Made by a program: the position numbers and the translations under genes | In this document: positions 56,001 through 63,225 of the stretch, piece by piece | Layout: the number at the start of each line of letters is the position of its first letter | Position numbering within the stretch: position 1 is the first letter of the stretch | Source: Prorocentrum cordatum | Taxonomy: Eukaryota > Sar > Dinophyceae > Prorocentrales > Prorocentraceae | Length of the DNA stretch: 64,000 nt | Assembly: GCA_963575745.1 (NCBI GenBank) | Contig: CAUYUJ010017899.1 | Coordinates: 1-64,000, forward strand | Reading direction: 5' to 3' | The notes under the pieces: model-generated | Told to the model about the DNA's origin: nothing | Database searches by the model: none | The model's input: only the letters and a program-made list of their open reading frames with translations

Positions 56001-58068
56001 TCCCCAAGAGGGGTCTCGGAGGGGGGGGCTTGGGGACCCAGGTCCCCAAGAGGGGTCCGGGGATAGAGGCTTCGGGGCCCGGGTCCCCAATGCGGGTCTG
56101 GGGGAGGAAGCTTCGGGACCCAGGTCCCCAATGAAAGGTCCGAGAAGGGTCTTGGGGACCTAGGTCCCCAAGAGGGGCCTCGAGGGGGGTCTTGGGGACC
56201 CAGGTCTCCAAGAGTTGTCTTGGAGGAGGGGTTCGGGACCCAGGTCCCCAATGGGAGTGTTAGGAGGGGGTCTTGGGGACCCAGGTCCCCAATGAAAGGT
56301 CCGAGAAGGGTCTTGGGGACCTAGGTCCCCAAGAGGGGTCTCGAGGAGGGTCTTGGGGACCCAGGTCTCCAAGAATAGTCTTGGAGGGGGGGTTCGGGAC
56401 CCAGGTCCCCAACGGGAGTGTTAGGAGGGGGTCTTGGGGACCCAGGTCCCCAAGAGGGGTCTGGGGACGGAGGGTTCGGGACCCAGGTCCTCGAAAGGGG
56501 GCCTTGCAGGGGACATTGGGGACCCAAGTCCCCAAGAGGGGTCTCGGAGGGGGGTGGGCTTGGGGACCCAGGTCCACAATAGGGGTTTGGGCATGTATGC
56601 TTCGGGACCCGGGTCCCCAATGTGGGTCTGGGGGATGAGGCTTCGGGGCCCAGGTCCCCGATGAAAGGTCTGAGAAGGGTCTTGGGGACCCAGGTCCCCA
56701 AGAGGGGTCTCGAGGAGGGTCTTGGGGGCCCAGGTCTCCAAGATGGGGTGGGAAGGGGGGGCTTGGGCACCCAGGTCCCCAGGGGGGGGTCTCGGGGGGG
56801 CTTCGGGGCCTAGCGCAACGGCGGCTACGCGCGCCCGCGCGCCAGCAGCGCCAGCCGTCAGGGCGCTGGCCCGGGCGCCGCCTCGGCGCGGAGCTGGCGC
56901 CGGCGGCGGGCTGCCCCTGCAGAGGCGAGGGCGTCCTCAGCGCCCCTTGCTCCTCCTCCTCCTCCTCCCCCCCCTCCCCCTCGGGCCTCCTGCTCCCCCC
57001 CCCCCCCTCCTCCTCCACCCCATCATCCCCCCTCCCTCTTCCTCCCGTGTGCCCTCGGGGCGAGGCGTCCAGATTATCTCATTATCTCGCGACAATTTGC
57101 TGCAGTCGTTTTTTGGGTCGTGCTTGCACCTGGCGATTTTTTTTTTTGCTTTTTTTTTTTTTTTTTTATTTTTTTTTTCTTTTTTTTTTTTTTTTTTTCC
57201 CTTTTTTTTCTTCTTTTTTTTTTTTGCGTTTCTTTTTTTTTTTCATTTTTTTTTTTTTTTTATTTTGTTTCTCTTTTTTTTTTTTTTTTTTATTTTTTCT
57301 TTTTTTTGTTTTTTTTTTTTTTTTTTTTTTTCTTTTTTTTCTTTTTTTTTTTGTTTTTTTTTTTTCTGGTGGCGCAGCACCGCGCCGCCATGGCCGCGCT
57401 GCGGATTTTCGATCGTCGCGAGGCGGCATACAGGTTCATCGCCAACGCTCGGGGGCACCTCGTCGAGGTCCCAAACGTCGGTGAGGATCTCGCGATCCGA
57501 GAACATGCCCCCCCTGCCAACCGAATCCTTCCCATTATATATTCCTGTTCTTGGGGCCCGGGGCGAGTTCCACGAGTTCCCCCTAATGGTTTCATGATGG
57601 AACGGTGTAATGTTGTGTTTATTTGGCTTGTAGGATTACTTCATCATCATCCCGGGCTACCTGTTCATGCCCGTGCCATTCAACTGGGAGCGGGGAGGGG
57701 GCCAGCTCTCGCGCCTGACGGGCATGGTGCACGTCACCCACCACTTGTGGGGTATCCCGAATTCCGAGGGTTACGACGATGGCGAGCTGCGCGGCACGAT
57801 GCTGGTGTGCACCGCATGCGGGGCGTGGCACAGAGAGAGGTTTCCCGTGTCCCGCCCCCCGTCTCCTCATCCTTCTGCTCCTGATTCCCTTCTCACGCTC
57901 CTCCTTCGGTCCCGCACCGACAACGTCCGCCTCCTCCGCGCTGAGTGCCTTGGCCGCGTGAGGAGCCGCCATTTTGCGCGCCTGCTTCGCAGGCTGGCGA
58001 ATGATTTCCAGCCGTACCGCAATGCGCCGCGCCCGCGCATTGAGGCCCTGCTCCCTACACCCTACTAG
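44159..58068 (+). CDS. Gene A: multi-exon gene, large unrecognised protein with RGG-like and PHD/RING-like regions
   Basis: This entry gives the whole gene; exons follow separately. Twelve or more protein-like segments on the plus strand can be joined with matching phases. Six introns with GT donors and AG acceptors fit well: 45347-45753, 45985-46154 (or -46148), 46588-46787, 47000-47276, 49862-50089, 50312-50660. The product would be around 1,700 residues. It includes a basic region, a long globular segment of unknown family, an Arg-Gly-rich linker and a Cys/His cluster of PHD/RING spacing. The reading ends at a TAG at 58066-58068. The 5 kb between 52.4 and 57.4 kb would be one very repetitive intron; alternatively the last two exons belong to a different gene. 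The true start codon is not found. Function unknown; an RGG stretch plus a zinc cluster suggests nucleic-acid or chromatin binding. Confidence 0.55.
44608..44760 (+). CDS. Gene A, exon 2
   Basis: After a long CCT tract ending in CTCTAGAG, the frame in phase with exon 1 reads EIGIPERKRPKLQG, then IVRTQTQENIRTFTPK. PERKRPKL resembles a nuclear localisation signal. The 3' end falls in or beside a perfect palindrome (44747-44781); several donors are possible, so the end is approximate. Confidence 0.45.
44869..45020 (+). CDS. Gene A, exon 3
   Basis: Between a CCT/GGA hairpin-forming tract and a GGA tract lies a Pro/Ser-rich frame: DRPGAPGSESQPIQAATP, then SRRVWKPAVAPRGRG and KPRK. Donor GTCAGG at 45021 (phase 1) matches the next exon; GTGGGG at 45026 is the alternative. 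Confidence 0.4.
45156..45346 (+). CDS. Gene A, exon 4
   Basis: Starts at the end of a GGA tract (AG then G) and reads ASCEWPRGRAVLRLLPSAPT, then MEYKGFAVRPGLGYSEASD, then RPRHDSRCLLTPS. The Met at 45245 is an alternative translation start. Donor GTAACA at 45347, phase 0, agrees with exon 5. Confidence 0.5.
45754..45984 (+). CDS. Gene A, exon 5
   Basis: Acceptor CCTTCAG precedes GAGGAGGTAGAT. The frame reads Ala/Gly-rich text and then AGTKIVLRRDTDFSAMSRQR and LELVAVALHEQ, ending at donor GTGATC (45985), phase 0. The intron before it is 407 bp, with GGA and CCT tracts. Confidence 0.6.
46149..46587 (+). CDS. Gene A, exon 6
   Basis: Continues in phase 0 from exon 5. It reads QMLQKRLKNSGRLARKKTK, PGESVTLVVRGAKKVSVGSK, then TRAELFTQAAAHVQSFSFYV and MPVPPKFKPLVRRG. 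It is basic and mostly helical in look. The acceptor is either before 46149 or before 46155. Donor GTGAGG at 46588, phase 1, opens an intron full of GGA triplets. Confidence 0.65.
46788..46999 (+). CDS. Gene A, exon 7
   Basis: Acceptor GTGGGCAG; phase 1 agrees with exon 6. Reads EVDASRLLAIADAVPDVDHV, AQTLVQADAASAFDGG and RCDATNGNVWQRQKLHSCE. Donor GTTGCT at 47000, phase 0. The following intron (277 bp) has no microsatellite. Confidence 0.65.
47277..49190 (+). CDS. Gene A, exon 8, the main exon (about 635 codons)
   Basis: Starts after CGCTCTAG in phase with exon 7. The first part (to about 47985) reads as a globular domain: WWGRCVRKHRCFADVQAV, SDHILGIFSTTDCGSDQVYC, KMSNCHRDKTRLVFLTWAKK. An Ala/Gly/Arg linker (about 48045-48160) is RGG-like, of the kind that binds RNA or DNA. 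A second domain follows: DDIIFWIVHDKAHMARRPLS, LYLLVVGKGLEFQGEF, ITVTLALHHASAFHKR, and EEIEGYNSLLKFMGKRAPS, where a Glu-Gly-x-Asn-Ser block with following basic helix recalls transposase C-termini, though I cannot name a family. The exon dissolves into GGA triplets; several donors between 49152 and 49190 are in phase 0 with exon 9. Confidence 0.75.
49631..49861 (+). CDS. Gene A, exon 9
   Basis: Acceptor CGTCCAG then GAGTTCACTTGGGCC, phase 0. Reads EFTWAAAHSAMLNKHMPD, VALFAVSGSDGSPPSRAYL, FEFSITPSGISLDFPLKR and ends VDVFMEV or before. Donor GTTTTT at 49862 opens the poly-T intron. Confidence 0.65.
49862..50089 (+). other. Gene A intron made almost wholly of T
   Basis: About 190 of 228 bases are T on the sense strand, with rare A or G. 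GT donor at 49862; the only usable acceptor after the tract is GGCGAG at 50084-50089. Because TTT is a sense codon the frame stays open through the intron, so frame alone cannot exclude translation as poly-Phe; splicing is much more likely. Confidence 0.7.
50090..50311 (+). CDS. Gene A, exon 10
   Basis: Phase 0 on both sides. Reads PPAMQVFMYPINWISYDPAR, MKPIFNLVRVVKEPKKPFFF and PSLEDLGAAGAG. The donor at 50312 is GTGAGG, the best match to a classical donor in this gene. Confidence 0.7.
50661..51668 (+). CDS. Gene A, exon 11, with PHD/RING-like Cys/His cluster
   Basis: Acceptor CGTCGCCAG then GACATG, phase 0 with exon 10. The first half is acidic and Ala-rich (CVTDDLVGSEAFAGAAAEA to about 51060, with an Ala/Pro linker). 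The second half reads VEKQISLIHMPPNSGLTYV and RCFAGCFVVHPAIGVVQQK. Near the end (about 51480-51575) lie CFCCGQH and CSLCLLSTHDRC: CxxC, 16 residues, CxxC, 4, His, 2, Cys. This spacing fits a treble-clef PHD/RING-type zinc site. The tail with VGDPQ and DLELPRVFNERRE is the unit that is repeated twice downstream. Confidence 0.7.
51575..52440 (+). repeat. Tandem triplication of an exon end plus its CTC-rich intron
   Basis: Three copies start at 51575, 51899 and 52218 (periods 324 and 319 bp). Each begins ATGCATTCAGTTC, continues through GGTGTTGTCGGCGATCCGCAG and CGTGTTCAACGAGAGGC, and then GCGATTGCAATC (or GCAGTC), CCATTCGAGT and a CTC tract. Copies 2 and 3 are preceded by CTCCTCAG, a good acceptor, and both have TCTTCGGA doubled, so they are closer to each other than to copy 1. 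Copies 2 and 3 may act as alternative or extra exons. Confidence 0.88.
52441..53230 (+). other. CT-rich tract and possible small exon
   Basis: 52441-52790 is CCT/ACT-rich low-complexity sequence. At about 52808-52960 the frame CKLCAAFVSAPRAPG and EAASLVAETSGAPLP could be a small exon with a CxxC, but its borders are not convincing. Confidence 0.35.
53232..53521 (+). repeat. Three tandem units of about 97 bp
   Basis: Units begin near 53232, 53326 and 53421. Each carries GGCTGGGGCCT, CAGAGCCC, then CTTGGGACAGAGCCTCC and AAGGGGAGGTCGC and ends AATTTCTGG. Unit 2 is the most divergent. Confidence 0.85.
53805..54110 (+). repeat. CTC and ACTCAT low-complexity tract
   Basis: CTC triplets (about 53805-53955) pass into TACTACTACACTCATACTCC-like words and CT-rich sequence. 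Confidence 0.8.
54295..56815 (+). repeat. 2.5 kb minisatellite with a self-complementary core
   Basis: Roughly 55-60 copies of a 38-47 bp unit. The core is GGGGACC-CA-GGTCCCC, an inverted repeat with a 2 bp centre, followed by AAGAGGGGTCT and a G-rich spacer with CTTCGG or CTTGG. Larger blocks of several units recur in the same order (compare 54880-55040, 55255-55415, 55995-56155 and 56525-56690), so the array has higher-order structure. All six frames stay open for long stretches, producing meaningless Pro/Gly-rich frames of up to 565 codons. Confidence 0.93.
56816..57125. other. GC-rich unique stretch with CCT tract
   Basis: 56816-56960 is unique and extremely GC-rich, with PstI-like CTGCAG words. 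56950-57040 is CCT/CCC-rich. No exon borders were found. Confidence 0.35.
57139..57366 (+). repeat. Poly-T tract in an intron
   Basis: About 225 bp of T broken by single A, C or G. The acceptor GGCGCAG of the next exon follows within 12 bp. Confidence 0.95.
57378..57482 (+). CDS. Gene A, penultimate exon (or first exon of a separate gene)
   Basis: After GGCGCAG the frame reads HRAAMAALRIFDRREAAYRF and NARGHLVEVPNVG. The Met at 57390 sits in GCCGCCATGG, a good start context, so this may instead be the first exon of an independent small gene. GT at 57481 is out of phase with the next exon; GAGGAT at 57483 or GATCTC at 57486 are in phase 0. Confidence 0.5.
57634..58068 (+). CDS. Gene A, last exon
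   Basis: Acceptor GGCTTGTAG. Reads DYFIIIPGYLFMPVPFNWER, TGMVHVTHHLWGIPNSEG and MLVCTACGAWHRERFP, which includes a CxxC with nearby Trp-His. A CT-rich stretch (57850-57930) stays in frame and may be a small intron. The end reads SRHFARLLRRLANDFQPYR, then ALLPTPY and TAG. No family recognised. Confidence 0.55.
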   Translation, partial: DYFIIIPGYLFMPVPFNWERGGGQLSRLTGMVHVTHHLWGIPNSEGYDDGELRGTMLVCTACGAWHRERFPVSRPPSPHPSAPDSLLTLLLRSRTDNVRLLRAECLGRVRSRHFARLLRRLANDFQPYRNAPRPRIEALLPTPY

Positions 58069-59112
58069 CTGTCAGTGAACGCAGGCGCCTCCGTGAAAGT
58101 TGTGAGCGTAGTAGAGTGTGGAGTGTAAATCTACATTGATGTAGTGGCATGCTGTCTAGAACTGTGGGTCGTCTAGATTTGCCATTATATGATGCTGCAG
58201 CTTCAGCGCCGCCCGCGAACGCACATGTACACTACGCCGGCTCATCGAGGCGGGGCGACATCCATCCTCCTTCCCCCTTTCCTTCTCTTCTTCTTCCTCC
58301 TCCTCCTTCTCCTCTTATCCTCCTCCTCGTCCTCCTCCCCTGACCCGAGTGCCCGAGGGGCTTGGGGCCTCGATCGAGATTCCGGGGGCCTGGGCCCTGG
58401 CCCCCCCCCCGCGACGCTCTCGGCGAGGCGCGCCGCTGGAAAACACCCTTGGGCGAAATAACTCCCAAGCCAGACCCGCGAGTGCGGTCGAGAAACTCGT
58501 CGTCGTCATCATCGTCGTCGTTGTCATTGTCGTCGTTGTCGTCGTCGTCGTCGTCGTCGCCCCCCCCCCTCCCCGGGGTGCGTTTTGGCCAGAATTTCAT
58601 AGGGTTCCAGCCGTGGCGACGATGGGGGCTCCTGGGGCCCGAAAAGGGCGAACGCCCGAAAAGCCCCCAGGTGGCCCGGGAGGGTTCTCGTAGGCCGAGG
58701 TCACCCGAGGTCCCAGATGAGGTCTCGGCGGGGGGCCCTCGAGGGCCAGGGGCCTGGGGGGAGAGCCAGTCCCCGCGGGGAACCTGGGCGTCTGCCGCTG
58801 CCCGAGAGCCAGCCCGCGCGGCGCGGCGCGCTGGCCCGGCCCCCGCGTCCAGCGGCGGCATTGCGCCTGGCCAGGCAGCGGGTGGAAACGACGTCGTCGT
58901 CGTTGAGTGGTCGTCGTCGTCGTCGTCGACGTCGTCGTCGTCTGAGTCGTTGTCGGCCTCCTCCTCGCCCTCCTCCTCCTCCCTTTTTTCGTCCTCCTCC
59001 TCCTCCTCCTCCTCCTCCTCCTCCTCCTCCTCCTTCCCTTTCCTCCCGTCCTACCCGGCCGCCCCCCCCCGCGCCCGCAGGCATGCCCCCCCTTTTTTTA
59101 TTTTTTTTTTTT

Positions 59113-59144
<32 letters not shown>

Positions 59145-59344
59145 TCTTTCGCGGGCCCGCGGTTCGCCGGCGCAGGCGCCCGGGCGGTCTCCATCGGGCC
59201 CCATTTAGTAAGGAGATCCCGAACGCATCGTGGCGCAAGGCATTGGCTTTTTTTTTTTCTCTCTTGGTTTTTTCCTTCTTTTTTTTGTTTCTTTTTTTTT
59301 TTTCTATTATTTTCTTTTTTTCTTTTTATTTTTTTTTTTTTCTT
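58069..59344. other. Region between gene A and gene B
   Basis: 58069-58250 is unique, lower-GC and fits a 3' flank. Then CT-rich sequence, a GTC/GTT tract (58497-58560), a copy of a dispersed CCAGCCGTGGCGACGA repeat (about 58600-58622), GTC triplets (58887-58945), CCT tract (58960-59040) and T tracts at 59096-59147 and 59249-59342. Upstream exons of gene B may hide here (e.g. about 59200-59250) but none could be confirmed. Confidence 0.5.
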
Positions 59345-60645
59345 ATGCAAGACCCCCACGCAAGCAATGTCGTCAGTGGTGCCAAGAAGTGGGAGATTCG
59401 AAACTGGGCGCCTGGGGGCACCGTCAAGGAGGGAGACATGATCGACATTGCGCAGTCCAAGGCGGCCCCAGGTGCCTTTCTCGTTCGCGGCTTGGTTGAG
59501 TTCGAGAAAACCATAACCTTCACGAGCCCCGAAGAGTTCATGGAACATAGAGACAAACATCTGTGGACATGGGACGACGTGCACGCCAGGTTGGGAGCTT
59601 GGAAGCGCAAGGTGCTTGTGGCTTGGGTGTTTAAGAATCCTCGTGCACTTGTGCGCCCCATTGCGATTGCGGGCAGGGGCGGCTCGGAAGCTTTCATATA
59701 CTGGTCAAAGGCCGACCTGTTGCCTTCGCTCACGCCCATCGTCTACGACTACATCGAAGTCAATTCCCAAGTCGGGGCTGGGGCGCGGGTGCAAGAGCTT
59801 CCAGGGCCGGGGCCTTCCGCCAGCAGCGCAAGTGGACATGATGGACATGCTGAACCTGTTGGACCTGCCGCGGTCGACGCCCCTGGCGCGGCCCTCCATG
59901 GCGGCGCCACGGGGGCCCCTGGGCCGCCCCGCAGCGGCGCGCCGCCCGCCGCCGACGGCGGCAGCGGCAGCAGCGGCGCGCCTCCCGCCGCCGACAGCCC
60001 GCCAGCCAACGGCGCGCCCGGACACGAAGAGGCGGCAGACGACGACACCAGCGCAGCCGCCCACGGCGGCGCCCCGGGGGCCCCTCGGCCGCCCGCCGCC
60101 GACGTCCGCGATGGCGGCAGTGGCTGCGACGGCGCGCCGCCAGACGCCGATGGAGTGCCAGGTGATGTTGCGGGCACCAGCTCAGAGGAGGTGATGCTTG
60201 ACGCCGATGGCGGCAGCCTCGTCGCGTCGCCTGCCGCCGACGGCGCGCCAGGCAAGGATGGGCGCGTTGGTCTCGAGGGGGCTCGCGCCCAGCCCGCGCC
60301 CTTTGAGACGGAGCCGGCGCCAGAAGAGGTTGAGGCTGAGCGACCAGGTGGCCGCTTCGGGCCCTTGGGCTCGATCGGGGCCGTCGACGTGGAGGAGGAC
60401 AGCATCTTCGAGTGCGCGCGGTGCGCGCCGTGCAACGCGGAGCAGCCGCATCAGGTGCAGGTGGCGTCTTTGAAACAATTGTTCGAGTCTCCGCTGTGCG
60501 ACTTGGACGTGCTGCAGAGGGAGCTTGGAGGTTTGCGCCGCGACCATTGTGATCCGACGGCTGAGGATGAGTCCCTTGCTGGACAAGCTGTTCGTCAGCT
60601 TCGGGATGCGATTGGGCAGGACGAGATCTCTACAGCGTTTTCGGG
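59345..60645 (+). CDS. Gene B, exon 1: ASCH/PUA-like domain and linker
   Basis: Follows a T tract ending CTT. Residues 1-140 give PHASNVVSGAKKWEIRNW, the P-(W/H)AsxIxsGxKxxExR pattern of ASCH domains, and KEGDMIDIAQSKAAPGAFLV, the strand pair after it. From about 145 to 330 come imperfect repeats of GAPPAADGGSG. Then a Cys pair (CARCAPC, about 360) and the helix QRELGGLRRDHC. The exon ends in the split codon of the Gly of AFSG, two bases before a GA donor. Confidence 0.75.
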
Positions 60646-60686
60646 GACTCCGGGGTTAACGACGCCGACGTCGACGACGACGACGA

Positions 60687-60723
<37 letters not shown>

Positions 60724-60749
60724 GGCGCCGACGCCGACGACGGCGACGA

Positions 60750-60794
<45 letters not shown>

Positions 60795-63225
60795 CCCCGA
60801 CACCTTCCCCAGGACTGGCGTTCATCCGAGACTGAGACCCTTTCTGACGGTCCAGGGGCCCGAAACATGGCCCTCGGGAGGGCCGATCTCCGTCTCCCCA
60901 GGCCTCTCCCCCTGGGCGGGCTTCTTGCCTGGATTAGAGTTTCGTCGCTGCTCCCCCGCAGGATCGATACTGTAGGGATGTCTACTGGGATCCTGGCGGA
61001 GGCAGCGCAGCAGAAGCTCCGCGACATGGGCTCCCCAGGCAGCGAGGCGCCCCCGCGGGCAGTTCATCTGTCGGGGATCGAGCGGAACGAGGAGTCGATC
61101 TCTGAGTTGTTGGTCCACCCGCACGGGCCCCAATGCCTCTTCGGCGACATCGTCGACTTCGTCCACGACGACTTGCAGGACTGGGCCCAAGCTGTTCTCA
61201 AGACCAACACCTGCGTAGGGGTATTTGAAGTACTGCAGCCAGCGATCCTCGAGAACTCATCGGGCGTGGTTAAATTGAATGCATGGTGCAGGCGGCATAA
61301 TAGACGGTGCCGCCTTTTGCAGGCTCAAACGCATATTGCGGGGTCGCCATGCGTCGACTGGTCTAGCATGGGGGCTCAGGGTGGCTTCGACGGGCGCGCT
61401 GCCCTCTTCTTCTTGATCTGGATCGCCCTGAGGCGCGTCCTCCAGGAACCGGTCGTCTGCCACGAGAACGTCAAGGGGTTTCAGGTTAATTACTTGATAA
61501 TGTTCTTGCCCATGTATCACGTGGAGTGCTGCATCCTGGACCCTCGCTACTATGGCTGGCCGGGCAAGCGTCCGAGAAAGTATTGCATCCTCAGGCACAA
61601 GCTGAAATGCCATTTCTGGAATATCCCCATGAATGTATTCACCAAGCTGTTCGAGCGTGAGTCGTCCATGTCATTCCGGGAGTTCTTCCAGGAGGATGCT
61701 TCGGAATTGGCCGAGGACTTGCGGGCTTGCGCCCCCTGCCGGGGCACAATGAAATCCTCTCCGCCCCTCCTTGCCCTCCTCCTCCTCCGACTCTCCCTCT
61801 CTCCTCCCTCTTCCCTCCTCCTCCCCTCCTCCTCGCTCTCCCCTCCCACCCGCCCCCATCCCCCCCCCCCTGGTATTTTGAACTTCCACTTCTTCCTCTT
61901 CCTCCTCCTCTTCCTCCTCCTCCTCCTCCTCCTCCTCCTCCTCGCCCCCCCACCCCCCTTCCCCATCCCCCCATGTCCCGGCTTTCTCATCCCCGCTCGC
62001 GCCGCCGCCCGAGGAGATCGCCTGGGCGACCTCGCGCCCGACGAGTCGCGCTCGTCTGCTCTCGGGCCCCGTGGTGCTAGGCGAGACCCCTGACCCTTTC
62101 GAGTACGCTTTGAACGACATGGAGTACAATTTCTTACAGGGATACCGGCGGCAATACCCTGGCCGATCCTGGAGTTTGAATCAAAACCCAGACCACAGGA
62201 CTTCCACATCGGGTCAGGATGGCACCCTCCAAACCGTGATCCGCAATTGCCATTTCATATGGGCAGATAAGAGCAGTGAGTTCCCCCTTCCCGCGGTCTC
62301 TCGATGGCTGTCTCCCCGGGAGCTCCTCCTGGCCCAGGGGTTCCCCGCGCTGGAGCAGTTCTTCGGATACGGATGCAGTTCGTTTTCAATCGATAGGACT
62401 GGCGTGGGGAAACTACGTAGCACCCCGCAATTGCGGATAATAGTGAGGGGGCGGGCGCGGGGTGGGTCGCGAGGTGGGTCGCGGGTGGGTCGCAGGTGGG
62501 TCGCGGGAGTCGCGGGTGGGTCGCGCGGCGGGTCGCGGGCGGGTCGGGAGCGGGTCGCGGGCGGGCATGGGCGCGAACGACGCGACAAAACAACGGCGAG
62601 AATCTTCGCCGTGGATCCCCATTTCAGCTTCGCACCCAAGCACAGTGAATGAATGACCGTTCGGCCTCCTCACTCTGGAAATACGTCCAGAGTTCCCCTT
62701 TGCACGAGGGGTGCTTCTCCTCCCCCCTCCTCGTTGCCTCCGTCTCATGCTCCTCCCCTCTGCTCATCCTGCTCCTCTTCTCGCTCCCGCTCCTGCTCCC
62801 CCATCCTGCCCCCCCCGCTTCCTGCCTCCCCCCTCTCCCCCCCTCCGCCTTTGCCCCCCCCGTCTCCTTCCCCCTCCTCCTTCTCCTCCTGCTCCTCTTC
62901 CTTCTCCTCTCCCCCCCCCCCCTCCCTCCTCCCCCTTTGGAACCGTAGGACCCTGTACGGTCAGCCGCCGAGGAACAGGCTTGCTATGTCTGAGCAATCT
63001 GGGAACGCTATGCATGCACACATCATGCGCTTGGTCTACATGTACGTGCGCGTGACGACCCGCCACCGGACATCGTGCCTGCTCACGAGGGCCCTCTCCC
63101 TGAAGCGGAGGCGGGAGGAGGGCGACGACGGCGGCGAGGCCGACAACATCGGCTTCGCGTCTCGACCGTCTCGCCCCAGCTGCCGCCGCCCCCCGAGCAT
63201 GATTGTGATCGACGACTCGGATTAG
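59345..63225 (+). CDS. Gene B: C5-cytosine DNA methyltransferase with N-terminal ASCH/PUA-like domain
   Basis: The enzyme transfers a methyl group from S-adenosylmethionine to carbon 5 of cytosine in DNA. Four exons join to about 895 codons. Catalytic motifs run in canonical order: I AFSGIDTVGMSTG (431-443, SAM binding), II GIERNEES, IV GSPCVDWS with catalytic Cys 564, VI HENVKG with Glu 602, VIII YYGWPGKRPRKY (about 630-641), IX RWLSPRELLLAQGFP (769-783), X EQSGNAMHAH. The segment between VIII and IX is the likely target-recognition region. The N-terminal 140 residues look ASCH-like: PHASNVVSGAKKWEIR, then GDMIDIAQSK, then WVF. A 200-residue Ala/Pro/Gly/Asp linker separates the two. Upstream T tracts hide any earlier exon, so the Met at 59345 is provisional. 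Ends at TAG 63223-63225. Confidence 0.85.
60646..60961 (+). other. GA-AG intron splitting methyltransferase motif I
   Basis: The donor reads TCGGG|GACTCC and the acceptor CCCCGCAG|GATCG. Only this join gives AFSGIDTVGMSTG, the expected motif I, in frame with both sides. 60660-60796 of the intron is GAC/GCC triplets. GA donors with AG|G acceptors are documented in dinoflagellates. Confidence 0.75.
60962..61743 (+). CDS. Gene B, exon 2: catalytic core, motifs I to VIII
   Basis: Opens with IDTVGMSTGILAEAAQQK, then SGIERNEES (motif II acidic residue for the SAM ribose) and FGDIVDFVHDD (motif III-like). HIAGSPCVDWSSMG holds the Pro-Cys nucleophile, HENVKGFQ the Glu-Asn-Val that protonates the base, and DPRYYGWPGKRPRKYCI motif VIII. 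Ends CAPCRG with GC donor GCACAA at 61744 (phase 1). Confidence 0.85.
61744..62080 (+). other. GC-AG intron (preferred model)
   Basis: Donor CGGG|GCACAA, acceptor GTGCTAG|GCGAG; phase 1 on both sides gives CRGETPDPF. The middle is CCT/CTC-rich. The stretch 62017-62080 is also open in the downstream frame (IAWATSRPTSRARLLSG), so an earlier acceptor near 62013 remains possible. Confidence 0.55.
62081..62408 (+). CDS. Gene B, exon 3: target-recognition end and motif IX
   Basis: Reads PDPFEYALNDMEYNFLQGY, PGRSWSLNQNPDHRTSTS, LQTVIRNCHFIWA, then RWLSPRELLLAQGFPALEQF (motif IX, with the Arg and Glu that orient the recognition loop) and SSFSIDRTG. Two GA donors in phase 2 fit the next exon: 62397 (after DR) and 62409 (after GVG). 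Confidence 0.8.
62409..62948 (+). other. Intron with GGGTCGCGGGT minisatellite and CT-rich tract
   Basis: 62440-62565 is a tandem repeat of GGGTCGCGGGTGGGTCGC type; 62710-62935 is CCT/CTC/TCC-rich. Donor GA (62409 or 62397), acceptor ACCGTAG|GACC. Confidence 0.6.
62949..63225 (+). CDS. Gene B, exon 4: motif X and C-terminus
   Basis: Reads LYGQPPRNRLAMSEQSGNAM, then HAHIMRLVYMYV. QSGNAM is motif X, which closes the SAM pocket. It is followed by a basic stretch SLKRRREEGDDGGE, perhaps a nuclear signal, and ends MIVIDDSD and TAG. Confidence 0.8.
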
